NCBI RefSeq assembly: GCF_943193085.1
Contig: NZ_CALPCU010000007.1
Location: 25,070 to 89,069 of the forward strand
Direction: 5' to 3'
Length of the DNA: 64,000 nt
From: Vermiculatibacterium agrestimuris
Lineage (GTDB): Bacteria; Bacillota; Clostridia; Oscillospirales; Oscillospiraceae
Positions 32,606-39,840 of this stretch are shown here, in pieces (the stretch's first letter is position 1; each line of letters begins with the position of its first letter). The position numbers and the translations under genes are program-made. The notes beneath the pieces are model-generated. The model had not been told where the DNA came from and searched no databases. It saw only the letters and a list, made by a program, of their open reading frames with translations.

Positions 32606-33111
32606 TGGAAATTACAGTTCGAGGCTACAGGGCCGCAGATGTGCCTGCCATGGCCGATATTTGGAACCAGGTGGTGGCGGAGGGGGTGGCCTTTCCTCAG
32701 GAAGCGCCCCTCACCGAGACTGACGCCGCCGAGTTTTTTGCCCAGCAGAGCTGGTGCGGCGTGGCGGAAGCCGACAGTGAAGTGCTTGGCCTTTACATTT
32801 TGCATCCCAACAATGTGGGCCGGTGCGGACATATCTGCAACGCCAGCTATGCTGTAGATTCCAAGCGCCGCGGAGCACACATCGGGGAGAAGCTGGTGCT
32901 GGACTGCATCGCGCAGGGGCGAGCCCTGGGATTCCGCATTTTGCAGTTCAACGCCGTGGTGTGCACCAACCTCCGGGCCCGCCGCCTGTATGAGCGGCTG
33001 GGCTTCCGGCAGCTGGGTGTGATCCCTGGCGGGTTCCGCCTCAATGGCAACCGTTATGTGGATATTTGTCCTTATTACATTGAATTGGGAGATGGAGCAA
33101 ATGCAGTATAA
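32605..33111 (+). CDS. GNAT N-acetyltransferase inside the leucine operon
   Basis: A 168-residue GNAT protein. The acetyl-CoA loop region reads S-K-R-R-G-A-H-I-G-E-K-L (near 90-101), followed by N-x3-C-T-N-L-R-A-R-R-L-Y-E-R-L-G-F, the usual C-terminal core. It is translationally coupled to leuD and overlaps leuB, so it is made in step with leucine enzymes. Substrate is unknown; amine or amino-acid acetylation is only a guess. Confidence 0.85.
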   Translation: MEITVRGYRAADVPAMADIWNQVVAEGVAFPQEAPLTETDAAEFFAQQSWCGVAEADSEVLGLYILHPNNVGRCGHICNASYAVDSKRRGAHIGEKLVLDCIAQGRALGFRILQFNAVVCTNLRARRLYERLGFRQLGVIPGGFRLNGNRYVDICPYYIELGDGANAV

Positions 33112-34186
33112 AATCGCGCTCATCCGGGGCGACGGGATCGGCCCCGAGGTTGTCAATGAGGCCGTGGAGGTCATCAATGTTGTGGCGAAAAAGTACGGCC
33201 ATACCGTTGAATATATGGACGTACTGCTGGGCGGCTGCGCCACCGACGCGGTGGGGAAGAGCTACCCGGACGGCACAGCAGAGAAATGCAGGGCCTGTGA
33301 TGCGGTGCTTTTGGGTGCTGTGGGCGGGCCCAAATGGGGCCCGGACAAGCCCGCCGAGCAGCGGCCGGAGACCGCTCTGCTGGCCATCCGCAAGGACTTG
33401 GGACTCTATGCCAACCTTCGCCCCGCCACCCTTCGTCCCGCCATGGCCGACTCCAGCCCCCTGCGCAAGGAGACCGCCGAGAAGGGCATCGACCTGATGA
33501 TGGTGCGGGAGCTCACCGGCGGCATCTACTTTGGCAAACGGGGCCGGTATCAAACGGAGGATCGGGGCGTGGAAGCCACCGATCTGATGGCTTACTCCGA
33601 GAAGGAGATCGAGCGCATCGGCCGCCGGGCCTTCGAGCTGGCGCGGCTGCGCCGTGGAAAGGTGTCCAGCGTGGACAAGGCCAACGTGCTGGAGACCTCC
33701 CGGCTGTGGCGGGAGGTCATGCACCGTCTGGCCAAGGAGTATCCTGACGTGCAGTATGAGGACGTGCTGGTGGACAACTGTGCCATGCAGATTGTCCGGG
33801 ATCCCGGCCAGTTTGATGTGGTGGTCACGGAGAATATGTTCGGCGACATCCTCTCCGATGAGGCCAGCATGGTCACCGGCTCTATCGGCCTGCTGCCCTC
33901 CGCCTCTATTGGAGACACGGCCCCCGGGCTTTACGAGCCTATCCACGGCTCCGCCCCCGACATCGCGGGCCAGGACAAGGCCAACCCCATGGCCACCATC
34001 CTGTCGGCGGCTATGATGTTCCGTTATTCCTTCCAGCGCAGGGAAGAGGCGGACGCCATTGAGCAGGCGGTGGACGCAGTGCTTGCCGAAGGCTGGCGCA
34101 CTGCCGACATCGCCAAGCCGGGGGAGAAGGTCGTCGGTACAAAAGAGATGGGGCGGCTCATCCGGGAAAAGCTGGCCGCACTTTAA
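33101..34186 (+). CDS. leuB: 3-isopropylmalate dehydrogenase
   Basis: Oxidatively decarboxylates 3-isopropylmalate. The 361-residue protein has I-R-G-D-G-I-G-P-E-V at the N-terminus, the substrate-binding arginines in L-Y-A-N-L-R-P and E-L-T-G-G-I-Y-F-G, and the signature N-M-F-G-D-I-L-S-D-E. The ATG at 33101 overlaps the end of the GNAT gene and follows GGGAG by 9 nt; an ATG at 33092 is possible. A terminator follows. Confidence 0.95.
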   Translation: MQYKIALIRGDGIGPEVVNEAVEVINVVAKKYGHTVEYMDVLLGGCATDAVGKSYPDGTAEKCRACDAVLLGAVGGPKWGPDKPAEQRPETALLAIRKDLGLYANLRPATLRPAMADSSPLRKETAEKGIDLMMVRELTGGIYFGKRGRYQTEDRGVEATDLMAYSEKEIERIGRRAFELARLRRGKVSSVDKANVLETSRLWREVMHRLAKEYPDVQYEDVLVDNCAMQIVRDPGQFDVVVTENMFGDILSDEASMVTGSIGLLPSASIGDTAPGLYEPIHGSAPDIAGQDKANPMATILSAAMMFRYSFQRREEADAIEQAVDAVLAEGWRTADIAKPGEKVVGTKEMGRLIREKLAAL

Positions 34187-34195
34187 GAAATGAAG

Positions 34196-34231
34196 AAAAA
34201 AGACCGGAGTAAAAAGCTCCGGTCTTTTTAT
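34196..34231. terminator. Bidirectional terminator after leuB
   Basis: AAAAAGACCGGAG, a 7-nt loop, CTCCGGTCTTTTT. It also overlaps the stop of the converging glycosyltransferase gene. Confidence 0.94.
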
Positions 34232-35070
34232 TCGTCATCTCCCAGCTTGGGCGCCAGCGGCGGCACCGCCCCATCCATAGCGGCGGAGAGCAGGTAACGG
34301 TAAATGCCCGCTTTCTGCTCATCGTAGAGATCCAGCTTTTGATAGAGTTTCTTGTAATAGGCAAAGGTATCGGTCTTCATTCGCACTGTCCGGCGCAGGT
34401 TGGCCTGGCTGCCGACCAGGCTACCGCCCCGCTTGAAGTAATAGTAAAGCGGCTCATCCACAAGGGCGACCAGGCGGGTGCGCTCAATATATTCCAGATT
34501 AAAGAGGAAGTCCTCGCCCCAACTGGCCTGAGGGTCAAAACGGAGGCGGGCTGCCTCCACAATATAGCGGCGGTAAAATTTGTTCCACAGCACGCCGTAA
34601 TAGTAATTCGCCGGGGCCTTCATCATCTGCTCGGCATACTCCCGTCGGGTGAGGACACCGGAGCCCCTGATGTGCCCACGGCTGACCATTCGCTCGCCCG
34701 CCACCCGGTAGAAGTGGCTCACCACCAGGTCGCCGCCGGTACTCTCTGCTGCGTGGAGAAACCGTTCGGTGGCGTCGGGGGTGAGCCAATCATCTCCGTC
34801 CGCGAATTGGAGAAAACGGCCCTGGGCCTGATCCAACGCTTTATTGCGACTGTCAGAGACGCCGGTATTGGATTTGTCGATCAGCCGAAAACGGCTGTCG
34901 GCGCGCTCATAGGCGCGGCAGATATAGGCAGAGGCGTCGTCGCTGCCGTCATTGACCAGCAGCACCTCTAAATTCGGGTAGGTCTGGGCCCGAATGGAGT
35001 CCAGGCACCGTTCCAAATAAGGGGCGACGTTATATACGGGAACAATGATGCTTACCAGTGCGCCATCCAT
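34228..35070 (-). CDS. Family 2 glycosyltransferase
   Basis: A 280-residue GT-A enzyme. It opens with V-S-I-I-V-P-V-Y-N-V, has the nucleotide-binding V-N-D-G-S-D-D, and F-A-D-G-D-D-W as the metal-binding DxD region (near 93-99). No membrane helix is obvious. Sugar donor and acceptor are unknown; enzymes of this kind decorate cell wall polymers, capsule or glycoproteins. A single gene with its own promoter; the divergent neighbour encodes an SLH surface protein, which could be a target, but that is only proximity. Confidence 0.9.
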   Translation of the reverse strand: MDGALVSIIVPVYNVAPYLERCLDSIRAQTYPNLEVLLVNDGSDDASAYICRAYERADSRFRLIDKSNTGVSDSRNKALDQAQGRFLQFADGDDWLTPDATERFLHAAESTGGDLVVSHFYRVAGERMVSRGHIRGSGVLTRREYAEQMMKAPANYYYGVLWNKFYRRYIVEAARLRFDPQASWGEDFLFNLEYIERTRLVALVDEPLYYYFKRGGSLVGSQANLRRTVRMKTDTFAYYKKLYQKLDLYDEQKAGIYRYLLSAAMDGAVPPLAPKLGDDE

Positions 35071-35103
35071 AGGGATCCCTCGCCTTTCACGTTCTTTTTT
35101 GCT

Positions 35104-35132
35104 ATTGTAGCAGTTTTTGATGCCAAAAGCAA
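35104..35132 (-). promoter_or_regulatory. Sigma-A promoter of the glycosyltransferase gene
   Basis: Minus-strand TTGCTT (35132-35127), 17-bp spacer, TACAAT (35109-35104), 34 bp before the ATG. Confidence 0.8.
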
Positions 35133-35190
35133 AGTTAATGGTCGCTTAGTCATATAAAGCCAAGCATTTCCTGACAGGGAGATATCCAAA

Positions 35191-35208
35191 TTACTACGAA
35201 TTTACTAC
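35191..35208 (+). repeat. Direct repeat upstream of the SLH gene
   Basis: TTACTAC occurs twice with 4 nt between copies, an 11-bp period, 63 bp upstream of the -35 element of the SLH gene and in the 293-bp divergent gap. The spacing suits a tandem regulator dimer; no known consensus is recognised. Confidence 0.4.
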
Positions 35209-35270
35209 ATCCGGCTCTTCCGCTCCATGGGGTTTTGCATAAATTTCCCCGCAACTATGCAGCCGGCATA

Positions 35271-35299
35271 TTGTTTTCCCAAAAGGGTTCTGATATAAT
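35271..35299 (+). promoter_or_regulatory. Promoter of the SLH-protein gene
   Basis: TTGTTT (35271-35276), 17-bp spacer, TATAAT (35294-35299) with an extended TGA directly before it. Confidence 0.82.
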
Positions 35300-35363
35300 C
35301 AAAAAAAACGTGTCTTTTCCCTCTCCCTGCGGAGAGCAACTTTGAAAGTAAGGAGCAAAGCAT

Positions 35364-37205
35364 ATGAAAAAGAAAATCATATCCCTTCTGCTGGGCCTCA
35401 TCCTTTGTCTGGGCCTGCTGCCCGTTGCCGCTCTGGCGGATGGCGCCCCGCTCTACGAATGGAAGAGCCAAGTCCCGGAGGATCCCGGCGCCATCACCTA
35501 CGATATGGAGGTGGCCGATTTCGGCACAATGGAATACGGCTACAGGAAAGAGGACTGCCCCACCCTCACCATCTCCTTTACCAACACCAGTGACCAGACC
35601 CTATGGTATATCCACGATTTCAGTTCCAAAGGCGGCGACCGCTTTAACGTCACTGTGCCCCGGGAGGGCTGGGACAGTATCCGCCAATATCTGGTGATCC
35701 CCATCAGCACCTACGCTCTGGAGCTGAAGCCCGGCTCCTCGGCCAGTGTGAATGTGACCCCGTACACCGGATACCGGGAGAGTACCAGTTTCCCTGCCGG
35801 GGTGTATGACGGAGAGCTGGACTTCTTCTTTGCCACTTCCGACGAGCCTGTGGGCAGAAACCGGTACGACGAGCCCATCTTCGAGGGGGGCAACTACCCC
35901 CTGCCCTACCACTTTGAAATAGTCTATGACGGCTATATAGGCGGTGAGGAGGCCATGGAGCTGGACCGGGAGAGCGTGGACTTCGGCCCAGTGGAGATGG
36001 AGGACACCGTTATCGAGACCGTCTCTGTCACCAACCGGGCCAAGGTGGAGATAGAGCTGCAGGCCAAACTGGCAAGCGAGGGGACCAATCATGGGGCCTT
36101 TGAGCGGAGCGTCCAACAGTGCCTTGAACTGAAGGAGAAGCAGTGGACTCTGGCCCCCGGTGAAACGGCTCAGGTCGAAATCGTCAAGGGCACCACAGGG
36201 AACAACAAACTCCCGGGCCGGTATGATACCGAACTGGTGCTGACCTCCGAATACCGGGTGGAGGGGGGAGGCAACCTCATGTCCTACCGGGACGAGAAGG
36301 TGGTGCCCATCACCCTCACCCCGGTGAAGGGGGGCAATCTGTCCGTCTTGGTGCAGCTGGAGTCCCCCCAGGGCCCCTCGGGGTATTTCACCTCCGCCGA
36401 CGGAGCCACGACATACTGGGGCAACGAGAACATCGACGTGCCCTACGGCGGGGATCTGTCCCTGAACATTGTCCCCTTTGTCCCCGAGCATGGTTACGTT
36501 CTGGCGATACAGCAGTTTAGCAGCAGCTCCAGCTACCACTATGTGGGCCATGACACTACCCTTCTGGCCCAGGATGTGACGGACAGACAACATTACCTGG
36601 TGAGCATCGCCTCCTGCGCCGTGCCCCCCGCCGACTGGGCCCGGGACGCGGTGGGCAGAGCCTACTCCCTGGGCATCTTCTCCCCCGGCGGCGATATGCC
36701 GGGTCTTGGTAGCGGGGGCGACCACGGCGTCAACGGGAAGATACCCGACTCCTCCTACGCCGCCCCCATCACCCGGAAGGATTTCTGCAATCTGGCCATG
36801 GAGATTTATCTTAAGCTGCGGCCCGAGGAGTATCGCCAGCTTCCGAACTCCCTGCCCACCTCTTTCACCGACACGGACGACATGAACGTCCGCCAGCTGG
36901 CCTATCTGGGGGTCATCACCGGCGTGGGAGATGAAAAATTTGACCCCGACGGTCAGCTGACAAGAGAGCAGGCCGCCGCCATCCTCTCCCGGCTGGCGGG
37001 GGTGCTGGACATCGATCTGGACAAGGCTGCCCCCACCTTTGACGACAATGGCTCCATCTCCCCCTGGGCCAGCGAGGCCGTGGGAGAGATGCAGGCCGCC
37101 GGCATTATGGGCGGTTTTGGCAATAACCAGTTCGGCCCCCAGGGAACTTATAGCTGGGAGCAGTCCATCGCCACCCTCATGCGGATTTACGATATGACGA
37201 TGTAA
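35364..37205 (+). CDS. Secreted S-layer-homology (SLH) domain surface protein
   Basis: A 613-residue exported protein. The signal peptide (M-K-K-K, then a leucine-rich core) ends at A-L-A near residue 25. Two or three beta-rich domains follow (about 30-390), of which one around 190-310 resembles an ASH/choice-of-anchor fold (D-R-E-S-V-D-F-G-P-V). The C-terminal 180 residues hold SLH repeats (W-A-R-D-A-V-G-R-A-Y-S-L-G-I-F; F-T-D-T-D-D...L-G-V-I-T-G-V-G-D; F-D-D...M-Q-A-A-G-I-M-G-G), which attach proteins to secondary wall polymers. Ligand unknown. Confidence 0.86.
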   Translation: MKKKIISLLLGLILCLGLLPVAALADGAPLYEWKSQVPEDPGAITYDMEVADFGTMEYGYRKEDCPTLTISFTNTSDQTLWYIHDFSSKGGDRFNVTVPREGWDSIRQYLVIPISTYALELKPGSSASVNVTPYTGYRESTSFPAGVYDGELDFFFATSDEPVGRNRYDEPIFEGGNYPLPYHFEIVYDGYIGGEEAMELDRESVDFGPVEMEDTVIETVSVTNRAKVEIELQAKLASEGTNHGAFERSVQQCLELKEKQWTLAPGETAQVEIVKGTTGNNKLPGRYDTELVLTSEYRVEGGGNLMSYRDEKVVPITLTPVKGGNLSVLVQLESPQGPSGYFTSADGATTYWGNENIDVPYGGDLSLNIVPFVPEHGYVLAIQQFSSSSSYHYVGHDTTLLAQDVTDRQHYLVSIASCAVPPADWARDAVGRAYSLGIFSPGGDMPGLGSGGDHGVNGKIPDSSYAAPITRKDFCNLAMEIYLKLRPEEYRQLPNSLPTSFTDTDDMNVRQLAYLGVITGVGDEKFDPDGQLTREQAAAILSRLAGVLDIDLDKAAPTFDDNGSISPWASEAVGEMQAAGIMGGFGNNQFGPQGTYSWEQSIATLMRIYDMTM

Positions 37206-37351
37206 GCTCTGCCGGAACATTTTAGCCATATCCTGATTGAATCAAAGAAAGGATGGGCGTTCCATCTCCCGCCTTTCCCACTTTCCGTACTACCGCTACA
37301 GGTAAAAGGATGGAAAGATACGCTGAGATATGCGATGAGATCATCTACCGA

Positions 37352-37397
37352 ACAAATAGAGGCAACACCTGAAAATACAGGTGTTGCCTCTATTTGT
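37352..37397. terminator. Long perfect hairpin, likely terminator of the SLH gene
   Basis: A 20-bp perfect inverted repeat (arms 37352-37371 and 37378-37397) with an AAAATA loop and A/T-rich ends. It lies in the 340-nt gap between the SLH gene and trxA; nothing else coding is supported in this gap. Confidence 0.75.
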
Positions 37398-37453
37398 AAA
37401 GATATGTAACGTTAAATTGAAAAGGGGCTATTCTTTGGCGGCAAAGAAAAGTC

Positions 37454-37482
37454 TTGACAATGGAGATGACATATACGATAAT
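37454..37482 (+). promoter_or_regulatory. Strong sigma-A promoter of trxA
   Basis: TTGACA (37454-37459), 17-bp spacer, GATAAT (37477-37482), 64 bp before the trxA ATG. Confidence 0.85.
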
Positions 37483-37545
37483 CTGAAAAAGAATATTTGC
37501 TTTTTCCTTACAAACACTAAGGGGCAAGAAAGGCAGGTAATTACT

Positions 37546-37869
37546 ATGGCACTGATCCATTTTAACACCCAGGGCTTTGACAGAGCCCGTGATTCCGACA
37601 TCCCTGTCCTGGTGGATTTCTGGGCCACCTGGTGCGGCCCCTGCCAGATGCTGGGGCCCGTCATCGAGCAGCTGGCGGAGGAGTACGAGGGCAAGGACGT
37701 GGTCATCGGCAAGGTGGACGTGGACGAAAACCCGGACTTGGCCGCCCGCTACGGCGTTATGAGCGTGCCCACGGTCATCCTCTTCAAGGACGGAGCGGAA
37801 GTGGAGCGGAAGGTGGGCGTCATGCCCTTCGACGTGTACGCCGAGCTTCTGGACGGCACCCTGAGCTGA
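37546..37869 (+). CDS. trxA: Thioredoxin
   Basis: A 107-residue thioredoxin with the redox motif W-C-G-P-C (Cys30 and Cys33) and the cis-Pro in V-P-T. It reduces disulfides in the cytoplasm. The ATG at 37546 gives the usual length; an open frame from 37381 runs over the terminator and promoter and is not coding upstream. ruvX starts 2 bases after its stop. Confidence 0.94.
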   Translation: MALIHFNTQGFDRARDSDIPVLVDFWATWCGPCQMLGPVIEQLAEEYEGKDVVIGKVDVDENPDLAARYGVMSVPTVILFKDGAEVERKVGVMPFDVYAELLDGTLS

Positions 37870-37870
37870 T

Positions 37871-38290
37871 ATGCGCGTTATGGCCATCGACTACGGCGAC
37901 GCCAGGACAGGCGTCGCCGTATCCGATCCCACCGGACTTCTGGCGGGATTTACCACCGTGATCCAAAGCCACAGACCGGAGTGCGTCGCCGACCAGCTTG
38001 CGGCCCTTGCCAAGGCGCACGGGGTAGAGGAGCTGGTGATGGGGTTCCCGCGGAATATGGACGGCTCTGAGGGCCCCAGGGCGGAGCTGTACCGGACTTT
38101 CGCCGCTCTGGTGGAGGAGCGCACAGGTCTTCCTGTGACGCTCTGGGACGAACGGCGCACCACCATTGAGGCCCACGCCATTTTACATGAGAGCGGCAAA
38201 AAGATGAAGGCCCACAAGAAAAATGTGGACGCCGTGGCCGCCACCCTCATTTTGGAGGGCTATCTGACCAGAAAAAGACTACAGGGGTGA
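37871..38290 (+). CDS. ruvX: YqgF/RuvX-family nuclease
   Basis: A 139-residue RNase H-fold protein with I-D-Y-G-D-A-R-T-G-V-A-V-S-D at the N-terminus, W-D-E-R-R-T-T near 97, and K-x-N-V-D-A-V-A-A-T-L-I-L near the end, the three catalytic acidic sites. In E. coli YqgF processes the 5' end of pre-16S rRNA. In many Firmicutes ruvX neighbours a DUF1292 gene and mltG; here the DUF1292 gene is about 4 kb away on the other strand. Confidence 0.92.
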   Translation: MRVMAIDYGDARTGVAVSDPTGLLAGFTTVIQSHRPECVADQLAALAKAHGVEELVMGFPRNMDGSEGPRAELYRTFAALVEERTGLPVTLWDERRTTIEAHAILHESGKKMKAHKKNVDAVAATLILEGYLTRKRLQG

Positions 38291-38312
38291 GTTCTCTCAC
38301 CCCTGTTTTTTT
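38281..38312. terminator. Terminator at the ruvX stop
   Basis: ACAGGGGTGAG, TTCT loop, CTCACCCCTG then a run of T. The stem contains the ruvX stop codon and abuts the converging TSUP gene. Confidence 0.93.
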
Positions 38313-38662
38313 CGGAAAAGCTCCCGAAGGCCAATATAGAGAAGATAGCCCCCGAAAAAGCGGCGCAGAAGCCCGACATCAAGGGCGGTGGCCGCCCAAG
38401 CGGCAGCCGCCGTTCCGGCCAGTCCCGCAAGAATGGCGGGGAGGGCTGTTCTTTTGTCGATATAGCCGTTTTTGATGTGACAGGGCAGGGCGGTTGCCGC
38501 GGTAGGGAGGAAGTAGAGCAGGTTGATCCCCTGGGCCATGTGCTGATCCACTCCGGCAAAGGCGGTCATGTAGATCAGAAGGAGGGTGCCCCCTCCCACG
38601 CCAAAGCCGGAGAGGACGCCGGTGGCCGCCCCTGCCAGAGCGGCAATGAGCCAGGCTCCCAT
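38297..38662 (-). CDS. Half-size TauE/SafE (TSUP) membrane protein, second of pair
   Basis: A 121-residue protein with about four membrane helices and the TSUP glycine pattern G-V-L-S-G-F-G-V-G-G-G near 14-24. Ordinary TSUP transporters are about 250 residues, with two such halves in one chain; here two half-length genes are adjacent. The start overlaps the stop of the first half by TGATG, so the two probably form a heterodimeric anion (sulfite or sulfonate type) exporter. Substrate is unknown. Confidence 0.85.
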   Translation of the reverse strand: MGAWLIAALAGAATGVLSGFGVGGGTLLLIYMTAFAGVDQHMAQGINLLYFLPTAATALPCHIKNGYIDKRTALPAILAGLAGTAAAAWAATALDVGLLRRFFGGYLLYIGLRELFRKKQG

Positions 38663-39021
38663 CAGAAAAAAAGGGACTTGACGCCGCCGTAGAGGATCAG
38701 CAGAGCAAATCCCCGGCGAAGCCAGTCCATATTCAGGTTTTGAAAAAGCTTACCGCCCACAAAGCCGCCCACCAGGCCCCCTGCCAGATAGGGAAGCGCG
38801 GCCATTACATCCAGCCCGCCCCGAAGCAGGTAAATTGCGGAGGACAAGGCGCACAGGGGCAGGATGATGGCCACCGAGGTGGCAAAAGCCCTGCGCTGAT
38901 CCAGACCGCATTTGTCCACCAGCATGGGCACCAGTATCATCCCGCCGCCACCGCCAAAAAAGCCGTTGACCAGTCCGGCTGCGCCGCCGGCCAGGGCGGA
39001 GCGAAGCGTCATTTTTTCCAC
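38662..39021 (-). CDS. Half-size TauE/SafE (TSUP) membrane protein, first of pair
   Basis: A 119-residue protein with about four helices and the matching motif L-V-N-G-F-F-G-G-G-G-G. A GTG at 39021 is the best start: it is 8 nt after GGGAGGGG. ATG at 39012 is the alternative. The same GGGAGGGG forms the 3' arm of the terminator of the upstream tcdA gene, so translation of this gene on a read-through transcript could be blocked by the hairpin. Confidence 0.83.
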   Translation of the reverse strand: MEKMTLRSALAGGAAGLVNGFFGGGGGMILVPMLVDKCGLDQRRAFATSVAIILPLCALSSAIYLLRGGLDVMAALPYLAGGLVGGFVGGKLFQNLNMDWLRRGFALLILYGGVKSLFF

Positions 39022-39059
39022 GAAAAAATCCCCTCCCGGCCTATTTTGGCAGGGAGGGG
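39022..39059 (-). terminator. tcdA terminator overlapping the TSUP ribosome binding site
   Basis: On the minus strand CCCCTCCC-T-GCC, AAAATA loop, GGC-C-GGGAGGGG, then ATTTTTT. The T-run ends one base before the GTG start of the TSUP gene. Confidence 0.85.
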
Positions 39060-39064
39060 CAGTT

Positions 39065-39775
39065 TTATTCGGTGATGAGGGACACGACCACATCTCCCGC
39101 CAACATGAGGCCGGCGCAGGAGGGTACCCAGGCCACGCTGCCAGGGACGCTGCGGCGGCCGGGAGGCGGCGCTTCCCGGCTTTCGGGATTTTTGGGCTCC
39201 TCCGGTGACCAGAGGACGCGGTGGTGGTGGATGCCCCGGGCGCGCAGCTCTTTGCGCACCACCCGGGCCAGAGGGCAGCCCATCGTCTTGGAGATGTCGG
39301 TGATCTGAAACCGGGTGGGATCCAGCTTGTTGCCTGTGCCCAGAGCGGAGACGATGGGCACGCCCCGCTCCAGCGCCGTCTGGATCAGATCCAGCTTGCA
39401 GGAGACCAGGTCGATAGCATCCACAATGTAGTCGTAATCTCCGGCAAAAAAAGTCTCTCGATCTTCTGGCGTGTAACGATAGACAAGTGGATAAGCCTTA
39501 CAGTTCGGCGCTGCCAGGAGCACCCGCTCTGCCATTGCCTGGGCCTTGGGCTTTCCCACGGTCTCCACAGTGGCCTCCAACTGACGGTTCAGGTTGGTGA
39601 CGCTGACCTCGTCGCAATCTGCCAAGGTGAGTGTGCCCACCCCGGAGCGGGCCAGGGCCTCGGCGCACCAGCTTCCTACACCGCCCAGCCCCAGTACGGC
39701 CACATGGCTCCTTGCCAGTTTTTCCATGGCAGGGCGGCCCAGGAGCATTTCTGCGCGGAGAAAGGCTTCATCCAT
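39065..39775 (-). CDS. tcdA: tRNA threonylcarbamoyladenosine dehydratase
   Basis: A 236-residue ThiF/E1-like enzyme converting t6A37 of tRNA to its cyclic form. The ATP-binding G-L-G-G-V-G-S-W is at about 29-36, followed by D-x-D-E-V-S-V-T-N-L-N-R-Q. The late motif M-G-C-P-L-A-R-V-V-R-K-E-L-R is typical. In Bacillus the homologue yrvM lies beside the 6S RNA gene bsrA; a 6S candidate lies two genes upstream here. Confidence 0.92.
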   Translation of the reverse strand: MDEAFLRAEMLLGRPAMEKLARSHVAVLGLGGVGSWCAEALARSGVGTLTLADCDEVSVTNLNRQLEATVETVGKPKAQAMAERVLLAAPNCKAYPLVYRYTPEDRETFFAGDYDYIVDAIDLVSCKLDLIQTALERGVPIVSALGTGNKLDPTRFQITDISKTMGCPLARVVRKELRARGIHHHRVLWSPEEPKNPESREAPPPGRRSVPGSVAWVPSCAGLMLAGDVVVSLITE

Positions 39776-39793
39776 GTTTATCGCTCCTTCCCG

Positions 39794-39829
39794 AAAAAAA
39801 CGAGCCGCCTGGCAGACGGCTCGTTTTTC
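39794..39829 (-). terminator. Terminator of the parvulin gene
   Basis: Minus-strand AAAAACGAGCCG-T-CTG / AG-G-CGGCTCGTTTTTTT; 12 nt after the parvulin stop and just before tcdA. Confidence 0.92.
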
Positions 39830-39840
39830 AAGTATTGGTT

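Noticed and set aside
37310..37372. A 20-codon open frame (ATG at 37310) ending inside the 20-bp hairpin before trxA
   Set aside because: The AAAAGG before it abuts the ATG, leaving no spacing, there is no promoter, and the stop lies in the terminator stem; it is more likely chance.
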